From NCBI GenBank assembly GCA_024234955.1, contig JACKNK010000002.1, positions 62,001 through 126,000 on the forward strand: a DNA stretch of 64,000 nucleotides, written 5' to 3'. The notes under the pieces are model-generated. The model saw only the letters and a program-made list of their open reading frames with translations, had not been told where the DNA came from and did no database searches. The stretch is from Gammaproteobacteria bacterium (GTDB taxonomy: Bacteria > Pseudomonadota > Gammaproteobacteria > JACKNK01). Positions 43,580-50,966 of the stretch are shown one piece after another (position 1 is the stretch's first letter; each line of letters begins with the position of its first letter). The position numbers and the translations under genes are program-made.

Positions 43580-44830
43580 ATGCGATCCGTGGAAATCTAT
43601 CTGGTCGGCGGCGCCGTCCGTGACGAACTGCTGGGATTGCCTGTCCGCGAACGTGACTGGGTCGTGGTCGGCGCACAGGTGGGCGACATGATCGCGGCCG
43701 GATACCGACAGGTGGGTAAGGATTTCCCGGTGTTCCTGCATCCGGAAAGCCATGAGGAATACGCGCTCGCGCGTACCGAGCGCAAGTCCGGACATGGTTA
43801 TCACGGATTCCACGTGCATGCGGACCCGGATGTCACCCTGGAAGAAGACCTGATCCGACGCGATCTGACCATCAACGCCATTGCCCGGGCCAAGGACGGG
43901 ACGTTGACCGACCCTTACGGCGGTCAGCGCGATCTGGAGCAACGTGTGTTGCGGCACGTATCGCCTGCGTTTGCCGAAGACCCGCTGCGGGTGTTGCGGG
44001 TCGCCCGCTTTGCTGCCCGTCTCGCGCCATTGGGTTTTCGTGTCGCCCCGGAAACGCAAAAGCTGATGGCGGCACTCACCGCATCGGGTGAGCTCGATCA
44101 TCTTGTTCCCGAACGGGTGTGGAAGGAGACGGCGCGTGCCCTGGCCGATGCCAACCCACGACGCTATTTCGAAGTCCTGAAGGACTGCGGCGCGCTGGCC
44201 GTCCTGTTCCCGGAAGTCCATGCCCTGTTCGGCGTCCCGCAACGCGCCGACTACCATCCGGAAATCGATACCGGTCTTCATACCCTGATGGTCCTCGACC
44301 AGGCTGCCCGACTGTCGGATTCCGTTGCCGTGCGTTTCGCGGCTTTGGTTCACGATCTTGGCAAGGCCGATACCCCTGCTGATGTCCTGCCAGCGCATCA
44401 CGGACACGAAGCGCGCAGCGTCAAACACATTCAGCAGATGTCGCAGCGCTTGCGCGTGCCCAATGAGATTCGGGAACTCGCCGTCCTCGTCGCCCGTGAA
44501 CATGGCAATGCCCACCGCGCATTCGAACTGCGTCCGGAAACCGTTCTCAAGCTGTTGATGCGTATGGATTGTTTCCGCCGACCCGAACGGCTCGACGACT
44601 TTCTGACCGCCTGCGAAGCCGACGCCCGGGGTCGAGCCGGTTTTGAGGATCGCGAATACCCCCAGGGGAAATATCTGAGGGCCGCCTTGAACCGCGCCAA
44701 TGCCGTAAACGCCCGGGATATTGCCGAAGAAGGACTGACCGGAAAGGCGATCGGCGATGCGCTTCAGCGCCGCAGAGTGGTCGCGATTAGCGAGTTGAGG
44801 AGTGATGTAGGCGGCGACGCTGTGTGGTGA
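43580..44830 (+). CDS. cca: Multifunctional CCA-adding enzyme (tRNA nucleotidyltransferase)
   Basis: This enzyme adds or repairs the 3'-CCA of tRNAs. The ~416-residue protein is the E. coli type. It has the nucleotidyltransferase motif YLVGGAVRDELLGLPVRERDWVVVG, EDLIRRDLTINAIA, RVLRVARFAARL, and a C-terminal HD phosphohydrolase domain (VRFAALVHDLGKADTP, HHGHEARSV). The start is ATG 43580 (MRSVEIYLVGG) or the GTG four codons later; a clear ribosome binding site is not visible. It is the last core gene before the mobile region. Confidence 0.95.
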   Translation: MRSVEIYLVGGAVRDELLGLPVRERDWVVVGAQVGDMIAAGYRQVGKDFPVFLHPESHEEYALARTERKSGHGYHGFHVHADPDVTLEEDLIRRDLTINAIARAKDGTLTDPYGGQRDLEQRVLRHVSPAFAEDPLRVLRVARFAARLAPLGFRVAPETQKLMAALTASGELDHLVPERVWKETARALADANPRRYFEVLKDCGALAVLFPEVHALFGVPQRADYHPEIDTGLHTLMVLDQAARLSDSVAVRFAALVHDLGKADTPADVLPAHHGHEARSVKHIQQMSQRLRVPNEIRELAVLVAREHGNAHRAFELRPETVLKLLMRMDCFRRPERLDDFLTACEADARGRAGFEDREYPQGKYLRAALNRANAVNARDIAEEGLTGKAIGDALQRRRVVAISELRSDVGGDAVW

Positions 44831-45318
44831 AACAACGAGCACCTCTGGCTTGGACACGCAGGCCCTCAGGGCGCCAATTTTCAGCGCCTTCCGTGTTCGG
44901 CTCTGGCTGCTCCAATGCCACGTTCCGGGCCAGGATCGGGTGTGTGCGCTTGATCCACATGCTCAGCGTGCTGCCGTGACTTGAGCAAGCGTGCCGAATC
45001 AACCTGAATACCGTGCGGGTGCCGATGCGCCACGCTTGATCGAGCAATGCGAGCGCGAAGCGGGATACTGGCTGCTACGGGCGTATTGCAGACATCAAGA
45101 TTTGTAGGATGTGGCGGGCACAGCGAACCGCATCACCGGGCATCCCGATTCACGACCACGTATCAGACTCTTGGGTACTGCAATTTCCAGATGGGAATAA
45201 TGCCGGTGATCCGCGATCGATGCGGTTCGATCCTCACAGTATCCTCCGCGCCGGTGCACCGAAAACACAGAAAAGGGTTCCGCCCCCTTTTTTTCGATTG
45301 AAGCCACTTAGCGCTCCT
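44831..45318. other. Intergenic stretch with REP-like hairpin
   Basis: I see no gene here that I can support. A short minus-strand frame (44787-45047) overlaps cca and has no recognisable domain. At 45104-45134 lies GTAGGATGTGG...CCGCATC, an imperfect hairpin of the kind seen in repeated extragenic elements of gammaproteobacteria. The rest looks like junction debris between the core genome and the cassette array. Confidence 0.5.
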
Positions 45319-45391
45319 TTTCAACCCCGACGTTGAAGCTGTGCGGCGCAAACGAAGCGCGGCGTAGTTTGCGTCCGAACGAGCGACTTGT
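45319..45391. repeat. attC-like site (left-most), interrupted by the group II intron
   Basis: A stem of GGCGCAAAC (45345) and GTTTGCGTC (45367) is bracketed by TCAACCCCGACG on the left and GTCCGAACGAGCGACTTGT on the right. The end TTGT matches the place where R' (GTTRRRY) of an attC should begin. The intron starts exactly here, so R' is cut. The left R'' box is poor (TTTCAAC). Confidence 0.6.
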
Positions 45392-47111
45392 GTACGCCCA
45401 GCATGGGCATGAACTGATGAGGTGGAAGTCCTCTGTAGGAAGATCACCACCGAGTGCGGTGGATACTGCGCGCGGTGCCAACTACTAGCAACCCGCAAGG
45501 GCGTCGCCGCGAGGCGACGTCTGAAGGAAGTGGTGAGCAAAGCTGCGAGCTGATGAATAAGAACGTCATATGAGGCGTAGGCCGGAGGCGAGATGGCACA
45601 AGACATCGAAGCCGCGTGATCTGACGGCCACCGTAAATGGCGCAGTTGTGCAGTGAAAGTTCACGTTCTTATCTGGGGAGATCTGTTCTTCGAGCGATCG
45701 GAAGATAGCGTGTCAGGCCACTGGTCGACCAAGCCTGGGTCCATCCGAGGGCATCGGCGGGTGGAAGCGAACGCGATGCAAACCGATAGCGCCGGTCGGG
45801 GTAACCCGATCGGTGGTTGAGCAGAAGTCAGCCGAGGGCGTAGTAGTCAAACGCTCACCGTAATGGGTGAGACACGGCGAAGGCCCGAACATTGAGAACC
45901 AAGGAGGAGTCTCATCGAACCTCCTGCCACGAACACCGACCGTAGTGATGACGTGACAGAGCGTACCGACGAGCAGCCAGCCTTGAGCAACGATCTACTC
46001 GAACGAATCCTGGCTCGCGGAAATATGCAGCGGGCCTGGAAGCAGGTTCGAGCCAATCGGGGAGCGCCAGGCATCGACCAGATGACCCTGGACGACTTCC
46101 CTGCCTGGGCCAAGGTCCACTGGGCCGAGGTCAAAGACGCCCTGGTGCAAGGCCGTTATCGGCCTCAGCCGGTGCGCCGGGTCGAGATACCGAAACCGAA
46201 CGGAGGGGTACGCCTGCTGGGCGTGCCCACGGTGCTCGACCGCCTCATCCAGCAAGCCATCACCCAGGTGCTGGTGCCGTTATTCGATCCGGACTTCTCC
46301 ACCCATAGCTTCGGGTTTCGTCCGCATCGCAGCGCGCACCAGGCAGTGCGTCAGATACAGGCCGACATCAAGGACGGCAACCGGATCGCCGTCGATATCG
46401 ACCTGTCCAAGTTCTTCGACCGGGTCAATCACGACCTGCTGATGACACGACTGGGCCACACGGTCCAGGATAAACGTGTGTTGAAGCTGATCGGCCGTTA
46501 CCTGCGGGCGGGTGCCTTGGAAGGCACCGTGTTCAGCGAGACGCGCGAAGGGGTCCCGCAAGGCGGCCCTCTCTCGCCCTTGCTGGGCAACATCCTGCTC
46601 GATGCGTTGGACAAGGAATTGGAGCGGCGAGGCCATCGGTTCGCCCGGTACGCGGACGACATCATCATCGTGCTGGGCAGCCAGCGCGCCGGTGACCGAG
46701 TCTTGCGTAGCCTCACCCGCTATCTGGAAGAGCGCCTGAAGCTGGTGGTCAACACGGCCAAGAGCCGGGTGGTCAACGTCAGTGACAGCCGTTTCCTCGG
46801 ATTCACCTTCCGGGGCGGACGGGTTCACTGGCACGCGCAATCGGAGGACCGATTCAAGCGTCGCGTGAGGGAACTGACCAACCGCAACTGGGGCGTATCG
46901 ATGCGCTACCAACTGTTCAAGATCAGCCAGTACCTGCGGGGCTGGATCAACTACTTTGGCATCGCCAGCGGCTATCAGCGCTGCGTGGAACTGGATCACT
47001 GGATCCGGCGCCGCGTGCGTATGGCGTACTGGCGGCAATGGCGTAAGCCACGAACCAAGGTAAGAAACTTGCTCAGCCGGGGCGTCTCGATCACCACTGC
47101 GGTCGCGTGCG
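45390..47111 (+). mobile_element. Class C (attC-type) group II intron, 3'-truncated
   Basis: The likely 5' end is GTGTACGCCCAGCATGGGC, followed by ~560 bases of structured RNA (domains I-IV) and the reverse transcriptase gene in domain IV. The intron lies in an attC-like site and is antisense to the cassette genes, as known for group IIC-attC introns. No domain V hairpin or domain VI is found after the RT gene: the IS3-family element begins inside the RT C-terminus. The intron should therefore be unable to splice on its own. The exact 5' base is inferred. Confidence 0.75.
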
Positions 47112-47131
47112 GACGGGTTCTCCCCCGTTAA
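45953..47131 (+). CDS. ltrA: Group II intron reverse transcriptase/maturase, C-terminally truncated
   Basis: This is a 392-residue RT. The first blocks are MQRAWKQVRANRGAPGIDQMT and RRVEIPKPNGGVRLLGVPTVLDRLIQQA. The catalytic motif is FARYADDIIIVLGS with both Asp, followed by LGFTFRGGRVHWH and a maturase-like region (YFGIASGYQRCVELDHWIRRRVRMAYWRQW). Family members usually continue for ~40-50 residues after the RTKVRNLL segment. Here the last codons and the stop lie inside the left inverted repeat of the downstream IS, so the C-terminal end is lost. RT activity may remain, but maturation is doubtful. Confidence 0.9.
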   Translation: MTERTDEQPALSNDLLERILARGNMQRAWKQVRANRGAPGIDQMTLDDFPAWAKVHWAEVKDALVQGRYRPQPVRRVEIPKPNGGVRLLGVPTVLDRLIQQAITQVLVPLFDPDFSTHSFGFRPHRSAHQAVRQIQADIKDGNRIAVDIDLSKFFDRVNHDLLMTRLGHTVQDKRVLKLIGRYLRAGALEGTVFSETREGVPQGGPLSPLLGNILLDALDKELERRGHRFARYADDIIIVLGSQRAGDRVLRSLTRYLEERLKLVVNTAKSRVVNVSDSRFLGFTFRGGRVHWHAQSEDRFKRRVRELTNRNWGVSMRYQLFKISQYLRGWINYFGIASGYQRCVELDHWIRRRVRMAYWRQWRKPRTKVRNLLSRGVSITTAVACGRVLPR

Positions 47132-47138
47132 CACGGAC
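47112..47138 (+). repeat. IS left inverted repeat
   Basis: It shares CGGGTTCT-n-CCCCGTT-nn-CACGGAC with the right end, read in reverse complement. It also supplies the stop codon of the truncated reverse transcriptase (47129-47131). Confidence 0.8.
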
Positions 47139-47170
47139 ACATCCAAGAAGAGGCACACTGTGCCGAGGAG

Positions 47171-47464
47171 GTGTTCATGTCGAAGCGAAGAAAGTTCAGT
47201 GCGGAGTTCAAGCGCGAAGCGATTGAGTTGACCCGTCAGCCGGGCGTCAGCTGCCGCCAGGTGGCTCTGGAAATCGGGATCAATCCGAATCTGCTAACCC
47301 GCTGGAAGCGAGAAGCCGAAGAGGCGAAGGGTAAGGCCTTCGGTGGGTCCGGCAGCCCACGCGACGAAGAGATCGCCCGGCTGAAACGGGAGCTCGCAAG
47401 GGTGAAGAAGGAACGGGATTTTTTACGCGAAGCGGCAACGTTCTTCGCCAAAGGGTCGTTCTGA
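47171..47464 (+). CDS. IS3-family transposase OrfA
   Basis: This is a 97-residue DNA-binding subunit. The helix-turn-helix is KRRKFSAEFKREAIELTRQPGVSCRQVALEIGINPNLLTRW, followed by a leucine-zipper-like helix (EEIARLKRELARVKKERDFLREAATFF). GAGGAGGTG lies before the ATG at 47177 or just upstream of 47171. OrfB lies in the -1 frame. Confidence 0.92.
   Translation: MFMSKRRKFSAEFKREAIELTRQPGVSCRQVALEIGINPNLLTRWKREAEEAKGKAFGGSGSPRDEEIARLKRELARVKKERDFLREAATFFAKGSF
47419..47425 (+). other. Slippery heptamer for -1 frameshift (OrfAB)
   Basis: The heptamer T-TTT-TTA is in the correct phase (GAT TTT TTA in OrfA). The OrfB frame is open from here through to 48330, so ribosomes slipping back one base would make the fused OrfAB transposase, as is usual in IS3 elements. 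Confidence 0.7.
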
Positions 47465-47511
47465 GGTACCAGACGATTCAACGTTGTCGCAGTGACTTCC
47501 CGGTTCGCCTG

Positions 47512-48330
47512 ATGTGCTGTTGCCTGCACGTGTCACCCAGTGGGTATTACGCCTGGGAAGCCCGTGCGCCGAGTGCGCGTGAATCGGACAATGCGCGTCT
47601 GCTGATGCGCATTCGCGAGATTCACGACGACAGCGGCGGCATCATCGGCGCCCCACGGATGCACGAGGATCTGGTAGCCGAAGGGGAAACGGCCAGTCCG
47701 AACCGCATCGCCCGCCTGATGGCTGCCCATGGCATTCAAGGCTGGCCGCGCAAGCGGAATCGGCGATTCGGGGGTTCCAGCCAGCGTCCGGAAGGGATCG
47801 ACAATCGCTTGGAAAGGGACTTCACGGCGCGGGAACCGGATACCAAGTGGGTGACCGACATTACCGAGATCAACACGCTCGAAGGCAAGCTGTATCTGTG
47901 CGTGGTGATTGATCTGTTCAGCAAGCTCGTCATCGGCTGGGCCATGCATCACCGGCAGGACCGGCACATGGTCATCCGCGCGGTGGAGATGGCCGTCTGG
48001 CACCGTCAGGAGCCCAAGGACGTAATCCTGCATTCGGATCGCGGCTGCCAATTCACCAGTGGGGATTACCAGCGATTTCTTACCGGGAAAGGGTTGATCA
48101 GCAGCATGAGCGCCGTCGGTCACTGCGGCGACAACGCGGCCTGCGAGGGCTTTTTCGGGGTGCTCAAACGTGAGCGGGTTCACCACCGACGCTACCGCAC
48201 TCGGAACGAGGCGCGGGCCGACCTGTTCGACTACATCGAGCGATTTCACAACCCCAGGATGCGGCGTAGAGTCGCCGCACAGGATCAGAAGTTTTCATCC
48301 CTTTTCAAACCGTCCGTGAAAACGGGGTAG
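47512..48330 (+). CDS. IS3-family transposase OrfB (DDE integrase)
   Basis: This is a 272-residue frame with the HTH_21 region (SARESDNARLLMRIREIHDD, GAPRMHEDLVAEG) and the rve-type catalytic core. The first Asp lies in KWVTDITEI, the second in ILHSDRGCQFTS, and the Glu in NAACEGFFGVLKRERV. The ATG at 47512 may not be used; the natural product is probably OrfAB made by frameshift at 47419. The catalytic residues are intact, so the element may be active. Confidence 0.93.
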   Translation: MCCCLHVSPSGYYAWEARAPSARESDNARLLMRIREIHDDSGGIIGAPRMHEDLVAEGETASPNRIARLMAAHGIQGWPRKRNRRFGGSSQRPEGIDNRLERDFTAREPDTKWVTDITEINTLEGKLYLCVVIDLFSKLVIGWAMHHRQDRHMVIRAVEMAVWHRQEPKDVILHSDRGCQFTSGDYQRFLTGKGLISSMSAVGHCGDNAACEGFFGVLKRERVHHRRYRTRNEARADLFDYIERFHNPRMRRRVAAQDQKFSSLFKPSVKTG

Positions 48331-48338
48331 AACCCGCA
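48312..48338 (-). repeat. IS right inverted repeat
   Basis: It mirrors the left repeat (47112-47138) with five mismatches and ends in CA, followed by GCG, which repeats the three bases before the left end. The OrfB stop codon is inside it. Confidence 0.8.
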
Positions 48339-48374
48339 GCGTTTTATGGGTCCGCTGAATTTGCCTTGTTAGGC
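48339..48374. repeat. attC remnant (right half)
   Basis: The sequence GCGTTTTATGGGTCCGC and then TTTGCCTTGTTAGGC contains an R box (GTTAGGC, 48368-48374) preceded by a GTCCG arm, like the intact attC at 50868. The other arm is missing at the IS junction. Confidence 0.6.
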
Positions 48375-48461
48375 GCTATTTACCATAGCCTCTTCTCGTT
48401 TTTTCTTGCAGGAGCAAGCAGCCCGAGAATTGCGCCATGCAATAGAAGCACGTGTTCAAGG

Positions 48462-48659
48462 CTAATCAGGCAGGGAGTCATAATTATATTGACTTTCCCA
48501 TATTTCATAGGCACGGCAAATATCATGATACTCATTTGATGACCCGCTATTTTTGTATTCTCGCTCCCTGTCAATCCATCTTTGCCAGTCGCGACTGAGA
48601 TTGTTGTACTCTCTTTTGCTTCGTGGTGCTTTTTGTACTGCTGGAAAATCAGTTCTCAT
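48462..48659 (-). CDS. Small cassette-encoded protein (65 aa), unknown
   Basis: This is a hydrophilic 65-residue protein rich in Arg, Tyr, Ser and Asn, with the segment SRDWQRWIDREREY. It has no Cys and no membrane segment, and I do not recognise it. AGGAG lies 6-7 bases before the ATG. It lies between the attC remnant at 48339 and the complete attC at 48723, so it is the gene of the first remaining cassette. An overlapping 64-residue frame (48380-48574) is hydrophobic and lacks a ribosome binding site, so it is less likely. Confidence 0.5.
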   Translation of the reverse strand: MRTDFPAVQKAPRSKREYNNLSRDWQRWIDREREYKNSGSSNEYHDICRAYEIWESQYNYDSLPD

Positions 48660-48722
48660 TAATGACTCCTATTTATTACTTTTGCGCTCAATTGTTTCGG
48701 TCAGACGCTGAACGCATTTAAC

Positions 48723-48801
48723 GCCTAACGCCAGGCGTAACAGGCGGAAAACTCGAAGCGTAGCGAAGAGTTTGCCGTCCTAGTTAACGCCATTGTTAGG
48801 C
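48723..48801. repeat. Integron attC site (79 bp)
   Basis: R'' GCCTAAC (48723-48729) and R' GTTAGGC (48795-48801) bound an imperfect inverted repeat whose inner arms are CAGGCGGAAAACTC and GAGTTTGCCGTCCT. The stop codon of the 99-residue cassette gene lies within its right arm, as is common for cassette genes. Confidence 0.88.
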
Positions 48802-49079
48802 ACTTTTACCGACTTAAGCGATTTCTCTTTTTGTGCTATAGCCAGCTGATTCCATGTATTAATCATGTTTGTAATTTTTAGTGGCTGATTTTCTTTTATC
48901 GTAATATCTGATCGGTCATCACTTAATGCACGGCTTGAAAGAGCAAGAGAATTCCAATCATTATCGCTTTTTGACAGATGCACTTCTATTTTACCTATAG
49001 GCCTATCATGTATTCCATACATTCTAATGTACGCCGCATAAGCAATGAGGTGAACAAGGTTTTGTATATATTTACTCAT
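48780..49079 (-). CDS. Cassette-encoded 99-aa protein, second gene of a two-gene cassette
   Basis: This is a 99-residue protein without a recognised domain. The N-terminus YIQNLVHLIAYAAYIRMYG could be an amphipathic or membrane-interacting helix; the rest is polar and likely beta/alpha mixed (KIEVHLSKSDNDW, DITIKENQPLKITNMINTW). Its ATG overlaps the stop of the 290-residue gene (ATGA), so the two are co-translated. The pair makes up one cassette between attC 49968 and attC 48723. Confidence 0.6.
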   Translation of the reverse strand: MSKYIQNLVHLIAYAAYIRMYGIHDRPIGKIEVHLSKSDNDWNSLALSSRALSDDRSDITIKENQPLKITNMINTWNQLAIAQKEKSLKSVKVPNNGVN

Positions 49080-49948
49080 TTTGCATCCACCCCCTCTACC
49101 GACACTGTATACTTTCCACGCATTAGCGACATGAAATTATACATTTGATCTGCGAGCGCGGCCATCATTACTACATGGTGGGAATTGTTAAGTCTATTTC
49201 GTGACTTCGTATCTATACAGAGAAACCCTATATCTTCTCTAGTTGATTTACCCTCAACTCCGAGACAGCGAATAGGCACAACTATCGTGCTTTGGTAGCA
49301 TTTATCCCAGCTTGGGCGCTGATTATTGTAGTGTTTATGCTTCCGAAGATCCCCCGAATAAAAATGCGAAATATGCCCCGTAGTATTTGGCATTAACGCC
49401 TCATCGAATGCCGTATTTTGACCTGTATTTACTTCAAATCGTTTTGGACTGGCTTTGTCGCGTTCAGAGTCATTTTCACTTCTCGCGTAGGTGGTTACAA
49501 ACACGTTGTCGTTCTCCTTCGTTAGAAGCTTAACCGTAACAACACAATTCCGCCCGGTTAGCTTGGAGTAGATTTGAGAAATTCTTTGGCAAACAGATGT
49601 TAGTGTTATCTTTTCAATATCAATGAGCTTAGCTCGTTCCTTGACTGGGTTTTCGCCATGAAAAGCACTGAAAAGACGATCACGGTAAATGGAGTTTATT
49701 TCCCGAAAATTATTGGCGACTTCCCTAAGTTTTCGGTTGTCATCCAGAATTCTTAAGGCCGCACCGCTAACGGCAACGTAAATAACCGTAACCAATAGGA
49801 ATAAAGCGATTGGCTCGGTCGTAGGCGTAGGAACGAAAAACCGGTCGTTAATCAAAACGCCCAAGCCAAGGATGCTGCCTATTGTTGATATTAATAACGT
49901 CCATGGATTCGTAGCCACACCATGAGCAAATCTAGTCGGTAGATTCAT
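49076..49948 (-). CDS. Cassette-encoded 2TM protein with GAF-like soluble domain
   Basis: This is a 290-residue protein. Two membrane helices (PWTLLISTIGSILGLGVLI and ALFLLVTVIYVAVSGAAL) precede a coiled-coil-like helix (ILDDNRKLREVANNFREINSIY) and a C-terminal ~170-residue domain. That domain reads like a GAF fold (VCQRISQIYSKLTGRNCVVTVKLL; STIVVPIRC; DIGFLCIDTKSRNRL; VMMAALADQMYNF). Such layouts occur in sensor-effector proteins, including some phage-defence membrane effectors. Its function here is unknown. The start lies ~20 bases from the attC at 49968. Its composition is more AT-rich than the core genes. Confidence 0.65.
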   Translation of the reverse strand: MNLPTRFAHGVATNPWTLLISTIGSILGLGVLINDRFFVPTPTTEPIALFLLVTVIYVAVSGAALRILDDNRKLREVANNFREINSIYRDRLFSAFHGENPVKERAKLIDIEKITLTSVCQRISQIYSKLTGRNCVVTVKLLTKENDNVFVTTYARSENDSERDKASPKRFEVNTGQNTAFDEALMPNTTGHISHFYSGDLRKHKHYNNQRPSWDKCYQSTIVVPIRCLGVEGKSTREDIGFLCIDTKSRNRLNNSHHVVMMAALADQMYNFMSLMRGKYTVSVEGVDAK

Positions 49949-49967
49949 ATTCTTCTCTCAATAAACT

Positions 49968-50045
49968 GCCTAACGACGACCACAAGGGGCGACGCGAAGC
50001 GGCGTCCCGTGGCCGCAGGCCACAGACTTAGTGGATTTGTTGGGC
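49968..50045. repeat. Integron attC site (78 bp)
   Basis: R'' GCCTAAC (49968-49974) and R' GTTGGGC (50039-50045) flank arms including GGGGCGACGCGAAGCGGCGTCCC, which itself forms a strong hairpin, and GTGGCCGCAGGCCAC. The site separates the 2TM-GAF cassette from the next one. Confidence 0.85.
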
Positions 50046-50125
50046 ACTTTCGGAAACTAGAGAATTGACGCCAAGCAACAAGCGCGATAGGTGTGTCGTA
50101 GAACAGCACAATCTGATAGTCACGC

Positions 50126-50860
50126 TCAACCTTGTTGGTGCGCTCTAAAATTGGCCATTTGTCGCTGTTGCCACAGTACGGTTTGATAGCACTTCTGTCC
50201 AAGTTCAGCTCCAAACCGGATCATCAATTGTGATTCGTCGGTTGTAAATGTAACTCGACCCATATTCATTGCATGGCCTGTCTGGCCAATTTGCCAGAAC
50301 TCCGCTGCGATACTGAGCACTGCGGACTCTATCGTCGTTACTTTTATGGGTGGCCGCTCGTTTATAGTAATCTTCTCAACGAGCGGATTTTTCGAATCAA
50401 TGTTGCCTGATGGATATTGAACCCCTCCAGTGAATAGCCAATTCCACGTTAAAGCAAATTCCACCGTGGACGCCCCATCTGCCTCGAATATATAATTTCG
50501 AAATACTTCTTCCTTCGGGCTTCTATCCTTTTGGTCCGCGTGGGCTGCATGACCACGAAGCTGCTTTAGAATAAATCTTCTTGAATATCCAAACGGACCT
50601 TGATTTCCATTTCTTAGCACAAAAACAACCTGCTCGGGATAGATGTTTTCGTACCAATCTTCTATTTCACGCTGAAAGGGAACCGTTAAGACAGGTGGCC
50701 TGTCCGAGCCAATCCAATATTCATGACCCATAACGATGGTGTGAGCTATTTCGCTTAGCGCCTGAACCTGGCCATGCTCATAGTCTGAAACCTGGGCTAT
50801 CAAAGCACCGAGCCTTGCTTGAAATTTATCTGCAGTTACTGAATCTGAAGAGAGGTCCAT
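50126..50860 (-). CDS. Cassette-encoded 244-aa protein, unknown
   Basis: I do not recognise this 244-residue soluble protein. It has no signal or membrane segment. An N-terminal helical part (TADKFQARLGALIAQVSDYEHGQVQALSEIAHTIVMG) is followed by mixed alpha/beta sequence with many Trp, Phe and Tyr. The start is 8 bases from the R'' box of the attC at 50868, as usual for cassettes. The stop is ~80 bases short of attC 49968, and an overlapping frame (to 50214) runs on with protein-like sequence (RDYQIVLFYDTPIALVAWRQF). A frameshift near 50215 may have changed the C-terminus. Confidence 0.6.
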   Translation of the reverse strand: MDLSSDSVTADKFQARLGALIAQVSDYEHGQVQALSEIAHTIVMGHEYWIGSDRPPVLTVPFQREIEDWYENIYPEQVVFVLRNGNQGPFGYSRRFILKQLRGHAAHADQKDRSPKEEVFRNYIFEADGASTVEFALTWNWLFTGGVQYPSGNIDSKNPLVEKITINERPPIKVTTIESAVLSIAAEFWQIGQTGHAMNMGRVTFTTDESQLMIRFGAELGQKCYQTVLWQQRQMANFRAHQQG

Positions 50861-50867
50861 AAGTTAT

Positions 50868-50960
50868 GCCCAACGCCAAGCATAACCGGAGGCAAAAAGT
50901 TGTGCCGTGAGGAACGAGCGGCGCAGCTTTTTGACGTCCGAGTTTATGCGATTGTTATGC
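50868..50960. repeat. Integron attC site (93 bp)
   Basis: R'' GCCCAAC (50868-50874) and R' GTTATGC (50954-50960) bound the arms CGGAGGCAAAAAGTTGTGCCG and CGGCGCAGCTTTTTGACGTCCG, which pair with few mismatches. R' has T at one R position, but the hairpin is clear. Confidence 0.83.
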
Positions 50961-50966
50961 GATTGA

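Larger units (their letters stand above)
47112..48338 (+). mobile_element. IS3-family insertion sequence
   Basis: This is a ~1.23 kb element with two transposase frames (OrfA, OrfB) and imperfect terminal inverted repeats (47112-47138 and 48312-48338, 22 of 27 matching). A 3-bp direct repeat GCG flanks the proposed ends, which suits IS3 elements. The right end finishes in CA as expected, but the left end does not read TG, so the ends are uncertain by a few bases. It separates the intron from the cassette array. Confidence 0.85.

Noticed and set aside
43559..44857. 432-residue minus-strand frame across cca
   Set aside because: It covers cca in full; all conserved motifs are on the plus strand.
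44787..45047. 86-residue minus-strand frame after cca
   Set aside because: It overlaps the cca end and has no ribosome site; I could not match it to an integrase or transposase.
44831..45318. tRNA or other RNA gene at the cca-array junction
   Set aside because: No cloverleaf or known RNA could be drawn from the sequence by eye.
48380..48574. 64-residue frame in the first cassette
   Set aside because: It overlaps the 65-residue frame, which has AGGAG and a more protein-like composition.
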